From Chloroflexota bacterium (GTDB lineage Bacteria; Chloroflexota; Dormibacteria; Dormibacterales; Dormibacteraceae): a stretch of DNA of 40,653 nucleotides. Below the pieces are notes generated by a model. That model saw only the letters and a program-made list of their open reading frames with translations, was not told the DNA's origin and ran no database searches. A program made the position numbers and the translations under genes. Shown here piece by piece: positions 15,161 to 23,796 of this stretch (within the stretch, counting starts at the first letter, position 1; every line of letters starts with the position of its first letter). The stretch is from the NCBI GenBank assembly GCA_005880315.1, contig VBHB01000162.1, positions 1-40,653 of the forward strand. Direction: 5' to 3'.

Positions 15161-17443
15161 GTGAGCGAGGACCGCCAGGGACAAGACGCCGAGCACGCCT
15201 ACATCGGCCGGCCGATCCGGCGGCGCGAGGATCTGTCCCTGATCACCGGGCAGGGCCGGTATGCGGCCGACATTCGCTTTCCGGACCTCGTGCATGCGGC
15301 CTTCTGCCGCTCGGCGACGCCTCACGGTGTACTTAGGGCGGTCGATCTCGACGCCGCCCGCGCGATGCCGGGCGTCGTCGGCGCCTTCGTGGCGGCCGAT
15401 CTTCCCGAGATCCACGGCGCCATGGCCGACGCCGCCTTCCCCGACATGAACCTCGTCGGCCGTCCGATCCTGGCCCGGGACCGAGTTCGATATGTCGGCG
15501 AGCCGGTGGCTGTGGTCGTGGCGGAAACCGCCTACCAGGCGGCCGATGGGGCGGCCGCCACCGTGATCGACACCGACCCGCTCGAAGCCGCATCCGACGT
15601 TGAATCCGCCGTCAGGCCACACGCGCCTGCGCTCCACCCGCCCGATGAGGGCAATGTCGCCGGCAAGCTGGTGCGTGAGTTCGGCGAGGTTGACGCGGCC
15701 TTCGCCGGCGCTTCCCTGGTCGTACGCAACCGATGCCGGATGGCACGCGTCTCGGGCGGATACCTAGAGCCGCGGGCCTGCTGCGCGGTGTGGGATGCCG
15801 GCAGCAATCACTGGGAGATGTGGACATCGACGCAGTGGGTGCATGGCGTGCGCGACCGGGTGTCCGAGCTGCTTGGGGTGGAACCGAAGTCGATCCGGGT
15901 GAGGGCCGAGAACGTCGGCGGCGGCTTCGGGCCGAAGGGCGCGACCTACCCCGAGGAGGTGCTGGTGGCCGCGCTCGCCCGGCGCCTGCGCCGCCCGGTC
16001 CAGTGGGTCGCCACCCGAAGCGAGGACACCGCGTCGTCGATGCAGGCGCATGGGGACGTAGTCGAGGTCGAGGCGGCCGTCGATGAGGGCGGCCGGCTGC
16101 TCGGCCTCAAAGCGCACCTGCTCCACGACCTCGGCGCGTACGCCGCACCTGGAGCTGCCGTGGTCCTCACGATCACAAACCACATGCTCTCGGCGTATCG
16201 CGTGCCCGCGTATCGCGCAAACATCGACCTCGTCTACACGAACGCCGGCCCCACAGGGTTCATCCGCGGCGGCGGGCGTGAGGTCGGCAACTTCGCGATC
16301 GAGCGGACCATGGACCGGATCGCCGACCGAATCGGTGTCGATGGATTCGAGATAAGGCGTCGCAACATCGTCCGCTCCGAACAGATGCCGTATGCGACCG
16401 GGCTGCCCGGCGTGATCTATGACGGCGGGGACTACGCCGCACTGCTGGAGGGCGTGGCCGCCGCGGTCGAAGGCGAGCGAGGCTCATCGCGATCGCAGGT
16501 CGGCGTCGGTGTCGCGCTGTCGGTGGAAAGGACGGGCATCGGCGCCGGCGAAGAAGCCCGCGTCACGGTCTCGCCCGACGGCACGGCCACCGCACACCTC
16601 GGCTCGACGCCCGGCGGCCAGGGTCACGAGACGACATTTGCCCAGGTCGTGGCGACGTCGCTGGACTGGCCGATCGAAAAGGTGCAGGTGGTGACAGGCG
16701 ACTCCGATGCGCTCCCCCACTCGATGGTGACGGCCGCCAGCCGGTCCGCATTCGAGGTCGGCAATGCTGCGGCGATGGCGGCGGGCGCGGCGCGCAAGCG
16801 GCTGATCGAGATGGGCGCCGAGCGCCTGGAAGCCGATGCCGCCGACGTTGTGCTGAGCATCGGCGGCGTGTTCGTCAAGGGCGCGCCCGGGCGCTCGATT
16901 GCGCTGGATGACCTGCTGCGGGCCGGCCCGCTTCAGGTCAGCGAAACGTTCAAAAGGCCCCCCTCCTACGCCAGCGCCTGCCACGCCGCCGTCGTCGAGG
17001 TCGATGCGGACCTTGGCTCGGTCGAGATCGTGAGATACGTGATCGCGCACGACTCGGGCCGCTCGATCAACCCACTGCTGGTCGATGGCCAGCTCCATGG
17101 AGGATTCGCTCACGGGCTTGGGTACGCGCTCCTGGAAGAGGCGATCTATTCCCCCGACGGAATCTTCATCAGCGACACCTTTCTCGACTACACGATCCCG
17201 AGCCCGCCGGACATCGCGGTCGTTCCCGAGCTGATCAAGGTCTCCTCCGACGGCTTCGACAATCCCGAGGGCTTCAAAGGAGTCGGCGAAAGCGCGACGA
17301 TTCCGGCCCCCGCCGCGATCGCGGCCGCGATCGACGATGTGCTGCGCAAGCTCGGCCGAACCGCAACCATGGACGAGCTCCCGATGACCCCGATGCGCGT
17401 CATCGCGGCGCTCGATAATTTGGACCGTGACCGCACACGCTGA
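15161..17443 (+). CDS. Molybdenum hydroxylase large subunit, without its own partners
   Basis: The 760-residue xanthine-dehydrogenase-family molybdopterin subunit has GRPIRRREDLSLITGQGRY at the N-terminus, GGGFGPKG, the GFIRGGGREVGNF loop, GGQGHETTFAQV and the active-site glutamate E710 in GVGESATIPAP. The loop is not the AYxCSFR of form I CO dehydrogenase. No [2Fe-2S] or FAD subunit lies in this operon, so electrons must leave through partners encoded elsewhere, perhaps those at 23333-24654. GTG at 15161 begins one base after the GMC stop. It is followed by an SDR that overlaps it by 17 bases. Confidence 0.9.
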   Translation: MSEDRQGQDAEHAYIGRPIRRREDLSLITGQGRYAADIRFPDLVHAAFCRSATPHGVLRAVDLDAARAMPGVVGAFVAADLPEIHGAMADAAFPDMNLVGRPILARDRVRYVGEPVAVVVAETAYQAADGAAATVIDTDPLEAASDVESAVRPHAPALHPPDEGNVAGKLVREFGEVDAAFAGASLVVRNRCRMARVSGGYLEPRACCAVWDAGSNHWEMWTSTQWVHGVRDRVSELLGVEPKSIRVRAENVGGGFGPKGATYPEEVLVAALARRLRRPVQWVATRSEDTASSMQAHGDVVEVEAAVDEGGRLLGLKAHLLHDLGAYAAPGAAVVLTITNHMLSAYRVPAYRANIDLVYTNAGPTGFIRGGGREVGNFAIERTMDRIADRIGVDGFEIRRRNIVRSEQMPYATGLPGVIYDGGDYAALLEGVAAAVEGERGSSRSQVGVGVALSVERTGIGAGEEARVTVSPDGTATAHLGSTPGGQGHETTFAQVVATSLDWPIEKVQVVTGDSDALPHSMVTAASRSAFEVGNAAAMAAGAARKRLIEMGAERLEADAADVVLSIGGVFVKGAPGRSIALDDLLRAGPLQVSETFKRPPSYASACHAAVVEVDADLGSVEIVRYVIAHDSGRSINPLLVDGQLHGGFAHGLGYALLEEAIYSPDGIFISDTFLDYTIPSPPDIAVVPELIKVSSDGFDNPEGFKGVGESATIPAPAAIAAAIDDVLRKLGRTATMDELPMTPMRVIAALDNLDRDRTR

Positions 17444-18233
17444 CGCGAAGGCTCAAGACAAGCTCTTCCGCCTGGACGATCGCGTCGCCCTGATCGCGGG
17501 CGGCAGCGGTGCCATCGGTGCGGCGATCGGAGAAGCGCTCGGCCGAGCGGGAGCGTCGGTTGCGATCGCGGGCCGCTCGTCGGAGCGCACCGAGCCGGCC
17601 GCCGCCAGGGTGCGAGAGACCGGCGCCCTTGCCCTGGCGATGGTCGGCGACGTCAACGACCCCATGGAATGCGAACGCCTGGTGGAGGAGACGGTCAACC
17701 GGTTCGGCCGCCTCGATATCGTCGTCAACGCGGTGGGTGGCGGCGCCGGCACGGCGCTCCATCCCGCCGAGCAGTACCCCATGTCGGAGTGGGACCGCAT
17801 CGTCGACCTGAACCTTCGGAGCACGGTGCTGGCGACGCAGGCGGCCGTGAGGGCGATGATCGCCGGCAAGCGCGGGGGGCGGGTTCTCAACATCTCGTCC
17901 GTCCGCGGCCAGCTCGGAATCGACGCGGGTTACTCGGCCTATGTGGCCGCCAAGGGTGCCATCAATTCCCTCACGCGCCAGTGGGCGACGGAATGGGCGA
18001 AGCACGGGATCACGGTCAACGCAATCTCGCCGACATTCGTCGAGACGCCCCAGGTCGCCTCGATGCTGGCCGACCCGGACTTCAAGGCGAGGTTGGTGAG
18101 CCGCATCCCGCTCAAGAGGATCGGGCAGACAGACGACCTGATCGGGGCGGTCCTCCTCTTCTGCTCTGACGCGTCGTCCTTCATCACGGGCCAGATCCTC
18201 ACCATCGACGGGGGGCTGACCGCGACGCAATGA
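17427..18233 (+). CDS. SDR-family oxidoreductase
   Basis: The 268-residue short-chain dehydrogenase shows GGSGAIGAAI (cofactor loop), a Ser in NISSVRGQ and YxxxK in SAYVAAKGA, and the closing GQILTIDGG. The spacing resembles sugar-acid or polyol dehydrogenases such as gluconate 5-dehydrogenase, though this is only a resemblance. GTG at 17427 overlaps the end of the molybdenum subunit gene. Its stop overlaps the next ATG as ATGA. Confidence 0.9.
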   Translation: MTAHADAKAQDKLFRLDDRVALIAGGSGAIGAAIGEALGRAGASVAIAGRSSERTEPAAARVRETGALALAMVGDVNDPMECERLVEETVNRFGRLDIVVNAVGGGAGTALHPAEQYPMSEWDRIVDLNLRSTVLATQAAVRAMIAGKRGGRVLNISSVRGQLGIDAGYSAYVAAKGAINSLTRQWATEWAKHGITVNAISPTFVETPQVASMLADPDFKARLVSRIPLKRIGQTDDLIGAVLLFCSDASSFITGQILTIDGGLTATQ

Positions 18234-19123
18234 CCTCTGCCCGAGCGACCAGCATGGAACAGGTGACCGCCAACGTCTTCACCGACACGACGTTGCGCGG
18301 GTGCAACCCGAGCTTTGTCGTCACCTCGGACGGCGTGGTCGTCATCGACACGCCGCAGCTGCCCACCAAAGCCGTGGCGATGCGCAAGCTCGCCGAGTCG
18401 TACGGAGCCATCCGCTACCTGATCAATACAGAGCACCACGTCGACCACATCTTCGGCAACTATTTCTTCAAAGGCGCGGGCACAGTGGTCCACCACCAGG
18501 GCGTGGACGAGATGTTCATGAAGGTGTTGCCGAACATCGATCCCTACGCGTATGCCGCGGAGGCGATCCCCACCGACGACCCCGAGGGCGCGCTCATATT
18601 CCCAGATCGCGACACGTACTTCCGCGATCCCAATAAAGGCACGATCGTGTTCACCGGCGACGTGACCCTACGGGTCGGCGGGCACACCTTCCACCTCCTC
18701 CACACGCCCGGTCACACGCGTGGGCAGATCGCGGTGCACGTGCCCGAAGAGCGCGTAGTCCTCACGGGCGACACGATCTTTCACGACTGCCAGACGTGGC
18801 TGATGGAATCAGACGTCCCCATGTGGCTCGACGCTCTCGAACGCATCCGGGCGCTCGACGTCGACCATGTGCTCCCTGGACACGGGCCCGTGACGACGAC
18901 GGACTACGTGGCGACCCAGCGCGCGGTGCTGCTCGATTGGGTCAGCGCCGTCGCCGGCGCGATCGCCAAAGGGTGGTCTCGAGAGGAAACGATCGCGCGC
19001 GTGAGCTTCGCCGAGCGTTTTCCGGTCGACATCGGCCAGGGCTACATGATGGATCACATCCAGACGAAGAACGCCGCGTCGCTCTACGACAAGCTGACCG
19101 CCAAGCCGGCGAAAGGCATCTAG
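18230..19123 (+). CDS. Metallo-beta-lactamase-fold hydrolase
   Basis: The 297-residue protein has the MBL zinc signature in a variant form, E68-H-H70-V-D72-H73 in NTEHHVDHIFGN, so the first histidine of HxHxDH is glutamate. The other metal motifs are HTPGHTRGQ, LTGDTIFHD and LPGHGPV. An E-x-H-x-D-H version occurs in a known subgroup of MBL hydrolases. ATG at 18230 overlaps the upstream stop as ATGA, although ATG at 18254 is also possible. It ends the oxidation operon and may open a lactone or thioester. It converges on the dikinase-like gene with both stops sharing CTAG. Confidence 0.85.
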   Translation: MTSARATSMEQVTANVFTDTTLRGCNPSFVVTSDGVVVIDTPQLPTKAVAMRKLAESYGAIRYLINTEHHVDHIFGNYFFKGAGTVVHHQGVDEMFMKVLPNIDPYAYAAEAIPTDDPEGALIFPDRDTYFRDPNKGTIVFTGDVTLRVGGHTFHLLHTPGHTRGQIAVHVPEERVVLTGDTIFHDCQTWLMESDVPMWLDALERIRALDVDHVLPGHGPVTTTDYVATQRAVLLDWVSAVAGAIAKGWSREETIARVSFAERFPVDIGQGYMMDHIQTKNAASLYDKLTAKPAKGI

Positions 19124-21126
19124 GCCCGCCCGGCCGCAGCCTCTTCGCCACGCGTGCGCCCCGCTAGAAGGATCAGCTCTTCATGCAGCTCGAACCACAC
19201 TCCGTGGTAGCTGTCGACTCTTGGCGACGCGACGAAGCGATGATCGCCCCCCCGCGCCGACGCCAGCGCGCGGGCCAGCCTCTCGAGATATCGACCGAGC
19301 CGCCGCGGCGCCTCAGGCATCGACGACATCCACTCCACGACGTCTTCGTGCACCTCCGCGATGCGACGCAGCACGTCCGCGTCGTAGGCGGTGTCGCTGT
19401 GATCGTTGAGGGCCTGCGTGCCACCGTGATCCCGCAGCTGCCACGCGGTCACCGCGTCTTTCATACGCAGGTCGAGCGCGTGGAACCCATCGAGCGCGGC
19501 CTGCGCCCGCGCCTCGCCCCATCGTGCCTGGTCTTCCGCCAGCAGCTCACGACCCTTCTTCTTGCCCTCCATCGTGAGGCGATACGAGCCGTCGTGCAGC
19601 TCAATGAGTCCCCTGTGAGCGAGGTTGCCAGGGGCCAACGCGTCCGGTGAGGCCGTGCCTTTGATCAGCAGGTCTCGGATCACGTCATCCAAAGATGCGG
19701 TTCCAGGCGTCTCGGTGGGGGACGCACGTTCATCGCCATCGGCCCCAGTCTCGATGCCCAGCTCCTGCGCCCACCCGAGCAAGATCGCCGCTTCCGGAGC
19801 GACCGTTGAGTCGTCGGCGACGGGGCCCACGAAGATCTCGCCGGTCCCGCCGTCGATGGTAATGAGCTCGCCCTCCTTCAGGACGTGCCCGCCCACATCG
19901 ATCCAGCCATCGTCCACCCTCAATCCTTCTGTGCCGACCACGGCTGGGATCCCCCACCCGCGCGCCACCACAGCGGCATGGCTGGCCAGGCCGCCGCGGC
20001 TGGTCAGCACGCCGGCGGCACGGGCCAAGCCACGCACGTCGTCGGGAGACGTTTCCGAACGCACCAGGATCACCGGCCGCCCTGCCTCCGCAGCGGCCAC
20101 TGCCCCTTCGGGCGATGTGGCGATCTCGCCTGTGGCCACGCCAGGCGACGCGCCAAGCCCGGTCTCGATCGCGAGCGCATCGCGCGCGGTGCCGGCGGAA
20201 ACCATGGGCGGATGCTCGAGAAGCGCGGCGACCCTCTTGACAGCGTCGGCACGCGACAGCGGGAAGTCAGCCTCCTCCGCCATGTCGACCGCGATCCGAA
20301 GCGCCGCTCGCGGGCTGCGTTTGCCGACCCGCACCTGCAGGAGCCACAGCTTGCCTCGTTCGACGGTGAACTCGATGTCGCAGAGATCGGTGTAATGACG
20401 CTCGAGCGAAGCCGCATGCTGCCTCAGCTCGCGGGCCACTTCGGGAAGCCTTTGCTCGCGAGCGTCGAGCGGCTCGGTCTGATGGCCGCCCGCGACGACG
20501 TCCTCACCCTGCGACGAGAACAGCACATCGCCATAGACGCCCGGCTCGCCGGTGGCCGGGTTTCGCGTGAAGAGCACGCCTGATGCCGAATCCACGCCCA
20601 GGTTTCCAAACACCATGGCCTGCACGGTCACCGCGGTGCCGAGGTCATCCGGGATTCCCTCGCGGCTCCGGTAGGCGCGGGCGCGCTCGCTTTTCCACGA
20701 GCTGAACACAGCCTCCACTCCTTCGCGCAGCTGGCGCCAGGGATCCGGCGGGACGGCGGATGAGCCGACGGTTTTGGTGAACATATCGACCAGGCGGCGA
20801 TGACAGTCCTTGGCGAAGGCAGCGTCGCCCGAGGCTGCGGCGAGCCCGCGCTCGGTTTCGTCATTGAGCCCGACGTTGAGGATCGTGTCCATCATCCCCG
20901 GCATCGAGACGGGCGCCCCGGAACGCACGCTCAGCAGGAGCGGGTTTTGTGGATCACCGAATCGCCGGCCGCCGCGGGATTCGAGCGGGCGCATCGCAGC
21001 GCGCATCTCGTCATCGAGGCCTTGCGGCCAGCCGCGGGAAAGGTAGGCGCGGCATGCGTCGGTGGTGATCGCGAATCGGTCCGCAGGCAGACCGTGCTTG
21101 TGAGCCAGGTCGAAGACGAAACTCAA
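19120..21126 (-). CDS. Compact PPDK-like ATP-grasp plus phosphohistidine protein
   Basis: The roughly 668-residue protein resembles pyruvate phosphate dikinase. It has LSVRSGAPVSMPGMMDTI and GLNDET (ATP-grasp), then QAMVFGNLG, QGEDVVAGG and IEFTVERGKLWLLQVR for nucleotide binding, followed by the phosphohistidine domain TSRGGLASHAAVVARGWG with catalytic H383. Three things are odd. The N-terminal GGKGANLAEM loop is missing, the lid region is shortened, and the PEP/pyruvate TIM barrel is replaced by about 200 residues with no recognised domain. TTG at 21126 overlaps the upstream stop as TTGA; ATG at 21171 is the alternative. It is the last gene of an operon with a three-subunit molybdenum hydroxylase and a second phosphohistidine protein. 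Confidence 0.82.
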   Translation of the reverse strand: MSFVFDLAHKHGLPADRFAITTDACRAYLSRGWPQGLDDEMRAAMRPLESRGGRRFGDPQNPLLLSVRSGAPVSMPGMMDTILNVGLNDETERGLAAASGDAAFAKDCHRRLVDMFTKTVGSSAVPPDPWRQLREGVEAVFSSWKSERARAYRSREGIPDDLGTAVTVQAMVFGNLGVDSASGVLFTRNPATGEPGVYGDVLFSSQGEDVVAGGHQTEPLDAREQRLPEVARELRQHAASLERHYTDLCDIEFTVERGKLWLLQVRVGKRSPRAALRIAVDMAEEADFPLSRADAVKRVAALLEHPPMVSAGTARDALAIETGLGASPGVATGEIATSPEGAVAAAEAGRPVILVRSETSPDDVRGLARAAGVLTSRGGLASHAAVVARGWGIPAVVGTEGLRVDDGWIDVGGHVLKEGELITIDGGTGEIFVGPVADDSTVAPEAAILLGWAQELGIETGADGDERASPTETPGTASLDDVIRDLLIKGTASPDALAPGNLAHRGLIELHDGSYRLTMEGKKKGRELLAEDQARWGEARAQAALDGFHALDLRMKDAVTAWQLRDHGGTQALNDHSDTAYDADVLRRIAEVHEDVVEWMSSMPEAPRRLGRYLERLARALASARGGDHRFVASPRVDSYHGVWFELHEELILLAGRTRGEEAAAGRA

Positions 21127-23336
21127 GAGGTGGGGCCGTCTTTTCCGCGGGACCTCTGGATCTCCGTCCACACCCGCTCTGGCGTGAGGGGAAGGTCGCG
21201 GATCACGACGCCGGTCGCTTCGGTGACCGCAGACGCCACGGCGGGCGCGGTCGCCATCAGCCCACCCTCGCCGGCGCCTTTGGAGCCGTAAGGTCCCGGC
21301 CCGTCGGCGTTCTCGACCGTCATCGAGTGCATCTCGAGAGGAAGATCCTTGGTGGTGGGGATGCGGTAATCGAGCGCGCCGAGGTTCCTGATCCGGCCCG
21401 CGTCGTCAAGGACGATGTGCTCCATCAACGTGTGGCCCAGGCCCATCACGGCAGCGCCCTCGTCCTGCATCGCCACGTGCTGCGGGTTTAGGGCCTTGCC
21501 GACGTCGGCGACCGTGACATGGCGGACGAGAAGGATGTCGCCGGTGCCCTCGTCGACCTCGACCTCGGATGCGCTGCAGCTGAACTCATAGAAAGAGGGG
21601 GCTCCTCCCAGCGGATGGTCGGCCAAGTGCTCGCTGCGTTTGGAGCCGACCCCGATCACCTCTCCCCTGACCTCCCCGAAACGAGCCCGAAGCACTTCGA
21701 CCAGGCTCACCCCTGCTTCGAGTCCCAGCTCGGAGGCCATCTGCTCGAGCTGGGCCTTGATGTCATGGCACGCGTCGGCCACCGCCTGGCCCATGAAGAC
21801 CGTCGAGCGGCTCGCTGAAGTCTGCAGGTCGAACGGGACCGCCGCGGTGTCGCCCATGACGACGCTAACCCATTCGACCGGGATTCCAAGCTCATGAGCG
21901 GCAACCTGCGCCAGCACGGTGCGCGCACCCTGGCCCATGTCAGAGGTGCCCGCCAGCACGGTGGCGCTGCCATCCCAATGCAGCCGGACGATCGAATAAG
22001 AAGCGCCGGTCGTGGCCGATGCCTTGACGGCGACGGCAAGGCCGCGTCCCCGGCCTTTTGCCAACGGGGTGCCCCAGCCGATCGCGTCCGCAGCCTTCCG
22101 CACCGACTCGGCCCAGTCGCCATCGGCCGGTGTGTCGCCAGGAACGAAAGGCTCGCCCTTGCGGGCAAGGTTTCGGAGCCGGATTTCTACCCGGTCGATG
22201 CCTGATCTCCATGCCGCATCGTCGAGCTGAGATTCGTGAGCCCACGAAACCTGCGGGGTGCCAAAGCCCCGAAAAGCGGTGCTCGGAGTGGTGTGTGAGA
22301 AGAGCGCCCTCACCACGACACGCGCGGCCGGGACGCGGTACGGACCGCAGGCAAGGTAGTTGCTCTTGGCGATGACGCGTTCCGCGATGTCGGCATATGC
22401 GCCCATCAGGAAATCGCTCTCGATGTCCTGGAATGAGATCGTGCCGTCGCTCTGGAAACCCGTGCGCGCGCGAATGCGGCACGACGTGCGGCGAACCTCC
22501 TGGAACGTCTCCTCCAGTGTGAGCAGCAGGCGCACCGGGCGGCCTGTCCGCAGCGCGAGGAGCGCGACAAGCGGCTCGTATTTGGGATGTTGCTTGCCAC
22601 CAAAAGCGCCGCCCGGATCCGGAGCCCGCACACGGACCTTCGCGACCGGCAGGCCCAGGACCTGCGCAATGATGCGCTGCATCTGAAACGGGTTCTGGGT
22701 CGGTGTCCACACCACCACACCGTCGTCCTCCGGCGCAGCGATGAACGCATGTGGCTCGATTGCGAAGTGGGTGACCATGGGGAACTCGTAAACGTTGTCG
22801 ACGACGATGTCCGCCTTCGCATGGTCAACATCGCCCCAGCCGAAATGGAGCTCGTTCAGCACGTTGGTGTCGCGCCGTGGGTCGTCGGGTCGAAGGTCAG
22901 GCTCCTGCACCAGCGGGGACTTGGGGTCGAGGGCGGCTTCGATCGAGTACACGCCGGGCAGCACCTCGTGCTCCACTCGAATCAGCTCCGCCGCGGCCTC
23001 TGCCGCTTCTTTGGTTTCCGCCACGACGGCCCCCACCGGCTGGCCGTGGTATTTCGTTGCGCCGATCGCGAGGATCGGCCTGTCGCTGTACACGGGGCCA
23101 AACCGGGGCATCGGGCTGGGCAGGTCGGCGGCGGTGAAGACGCCGACCACGCCGCGGGCGGCCTGGGCAGCGCTCGTGTCGATCGACACGATGCGAGCGT
23201 GGCCGCAGTCGATATGAACGAGCTTCACGTGCAGCATCCGATCCAAGCGGATGTCGGCGATGAACTGTTGATCGCCCGTCACACGGGCGACCCCGCCGCC
23301 GCGCCGCACCGCAGCCCCGATCGGCTCCGTGATCAT
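21123..23336 (-). CDS. Molybdenum hydroxylase large subunit (complete set)
   Basis: The 737-residue xanthine-dehydrogenase-family subunit has GGGVARVTGDQQFIADI near the N-terminus, PGGAFGGKQHPKYEP (cofactor region), the TAFRGFGTPQVSWAHES loop typical of xanthine-type enzymes, SDMGQGARTVLAQVAA and active-site E690 in GAGEGGLM. The absence of AYxCSFR argues against CO dehydrogenase. ATG at 23336 gives an ATGA overlap with the [2Fe-2S] subunit gene. With the two genes upstream it completes a hydroxylase for an aromatic, heterocyclic or aldehyde substrate. Confidence 0.92.
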   Translation of the reverse strand: MITEPIGAAVRRGGGVARVTGDQQFIADIRLDRMLHVKLVHIDCGHARIVSIDTSAAQAARGVVGVFTAADLPSPMPRFGPVYSDRPILAIGATKYHGQPVGAVVAETKEAAEAAAELIRVEHEVLPGVYSIEAALDPKSPLVQEPDLRPDDPRRDTNVLNELHFGWGDVDHAKADIVVDNVYEFPMVTHFAIEPHAFIAAPEDDGVVVWTPTQNPFQMQRIIAQVLGLPVAKVRVRAPDPGGAFGGKQHPKYEPLVALLALRTGRPVRLLLTLEETFQEVRRTSCRIRARTGFQSDGTISFQDIESDFLMGAYADIAERVIAKSNYLACGPYRVPAARVVVRALFSHTTPSTAFRGFGTPQVSWAHESQLDDAAWRSGIDRVEIRLRNLARKGEPFVPGDTPADGDWAESVRKAADAIGWGTPLAKGRGRGLAVAVKASATTGASYSIVRLHWDGSATVLAGTSDMGQGARTVLAQVAAHELGIPVEWVSVVMGDTAAVPFDLQTSASRSTVFMGQAVADACHDIKAQLEQMASELGLEAGVSLVEVLRARFGEVRGEVIGVGSKRSEHLADHPLGGAPSFYEFSCSASEVEVDEGTGDILLVRHVTVADVGKALNPQHVAMQDEGAAVMGLGHTLMEHIVLDDAGRIRNLGALDYRIPTTKDLPLEMHSMTVENADGPGPYGSKGAGEGGLMATAPAVASAVTEATGVVIRDLPLTPERVWTEIQRSRGKDGPTS

Positions 23337-23794
23337 CGGTTCGCCCGCCCGGCCGCGACCACCGCCGCGCAGATCTGCATGTAGCCTCCGCAGCGACACA
23401 GGTTTCCCGAGAGCCCCTCTTTGACCTCGTCAAGTGTGGGATGCGGATTTCGCGCGAGCAAGTGGTGCGCGGCCACGACCTGCCCGGGAATGCAGAATCC
23501 GCACTGCACCGCGCCGGAGGCGAGAAACGCGTCCTGCAGCACGCTTAGCTTTCCACCTGCGGCGAGTCCCTCGATGGTGGTGACCTCGCCGCCATCGGAT
23601 TCGGCCGTGAGCATCAGGCAGGAGTTGACCGCCCGGCCGTCGACCAGCACGGTGCACGCCCCGCATTCGCCGACAGCGCAGCACTCTTTGGTCCCTGTCA
23701 GCCTGAGGCCGTCGCGCAGGAAGTCGAGCAGGGTCATGTTCGCCTCCGTTTCCACGTCGTGCTCGGACCCGTTGACGGTCACGTGGATTCTCAC
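23333..23794 (-). CDS. [2Fe-2S] subunit of molybdenum hydroxylase
   Basis: The 153-residue small subunit carries both clusters of the family. The plant-ferredoxin-type site is C39, C44, C47 and C59 (CCAVGECGAC and NSC). The second is C98, C101, C133 and C135 (CGFC, CRCGGY). It passes electrons from the molybdenum subunit to the FAD subunit. GTG at 23794 follows the FAD gene stop after two bases, so the subunits are made together. Confidence 0.95.
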   Translation of the reverse strand: MRIHVTVNGSEHDVETEANMTLLDFLRDGLRLTGTKECCAVGECGACTVLVDGRAVNSCLMLTAESDGGEVTTIEGLAAGGKLSVLQDAFLASGAVQCGFCIPGQVVAAHHLLARNPHPTLDEVKEGLSGNLCRCGGYMQICAAVVAAGRANR

Positions 23795-23796
23795 GG

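Noticed and set aside
15161-23336. Form I CO dehydrogenase (CoxL) for either molybdenum large subunit
   Set aside because: Neither protein has the AYxCSFR loop; the loops read GFIRGGGREV and TAFRGFGTPQ.
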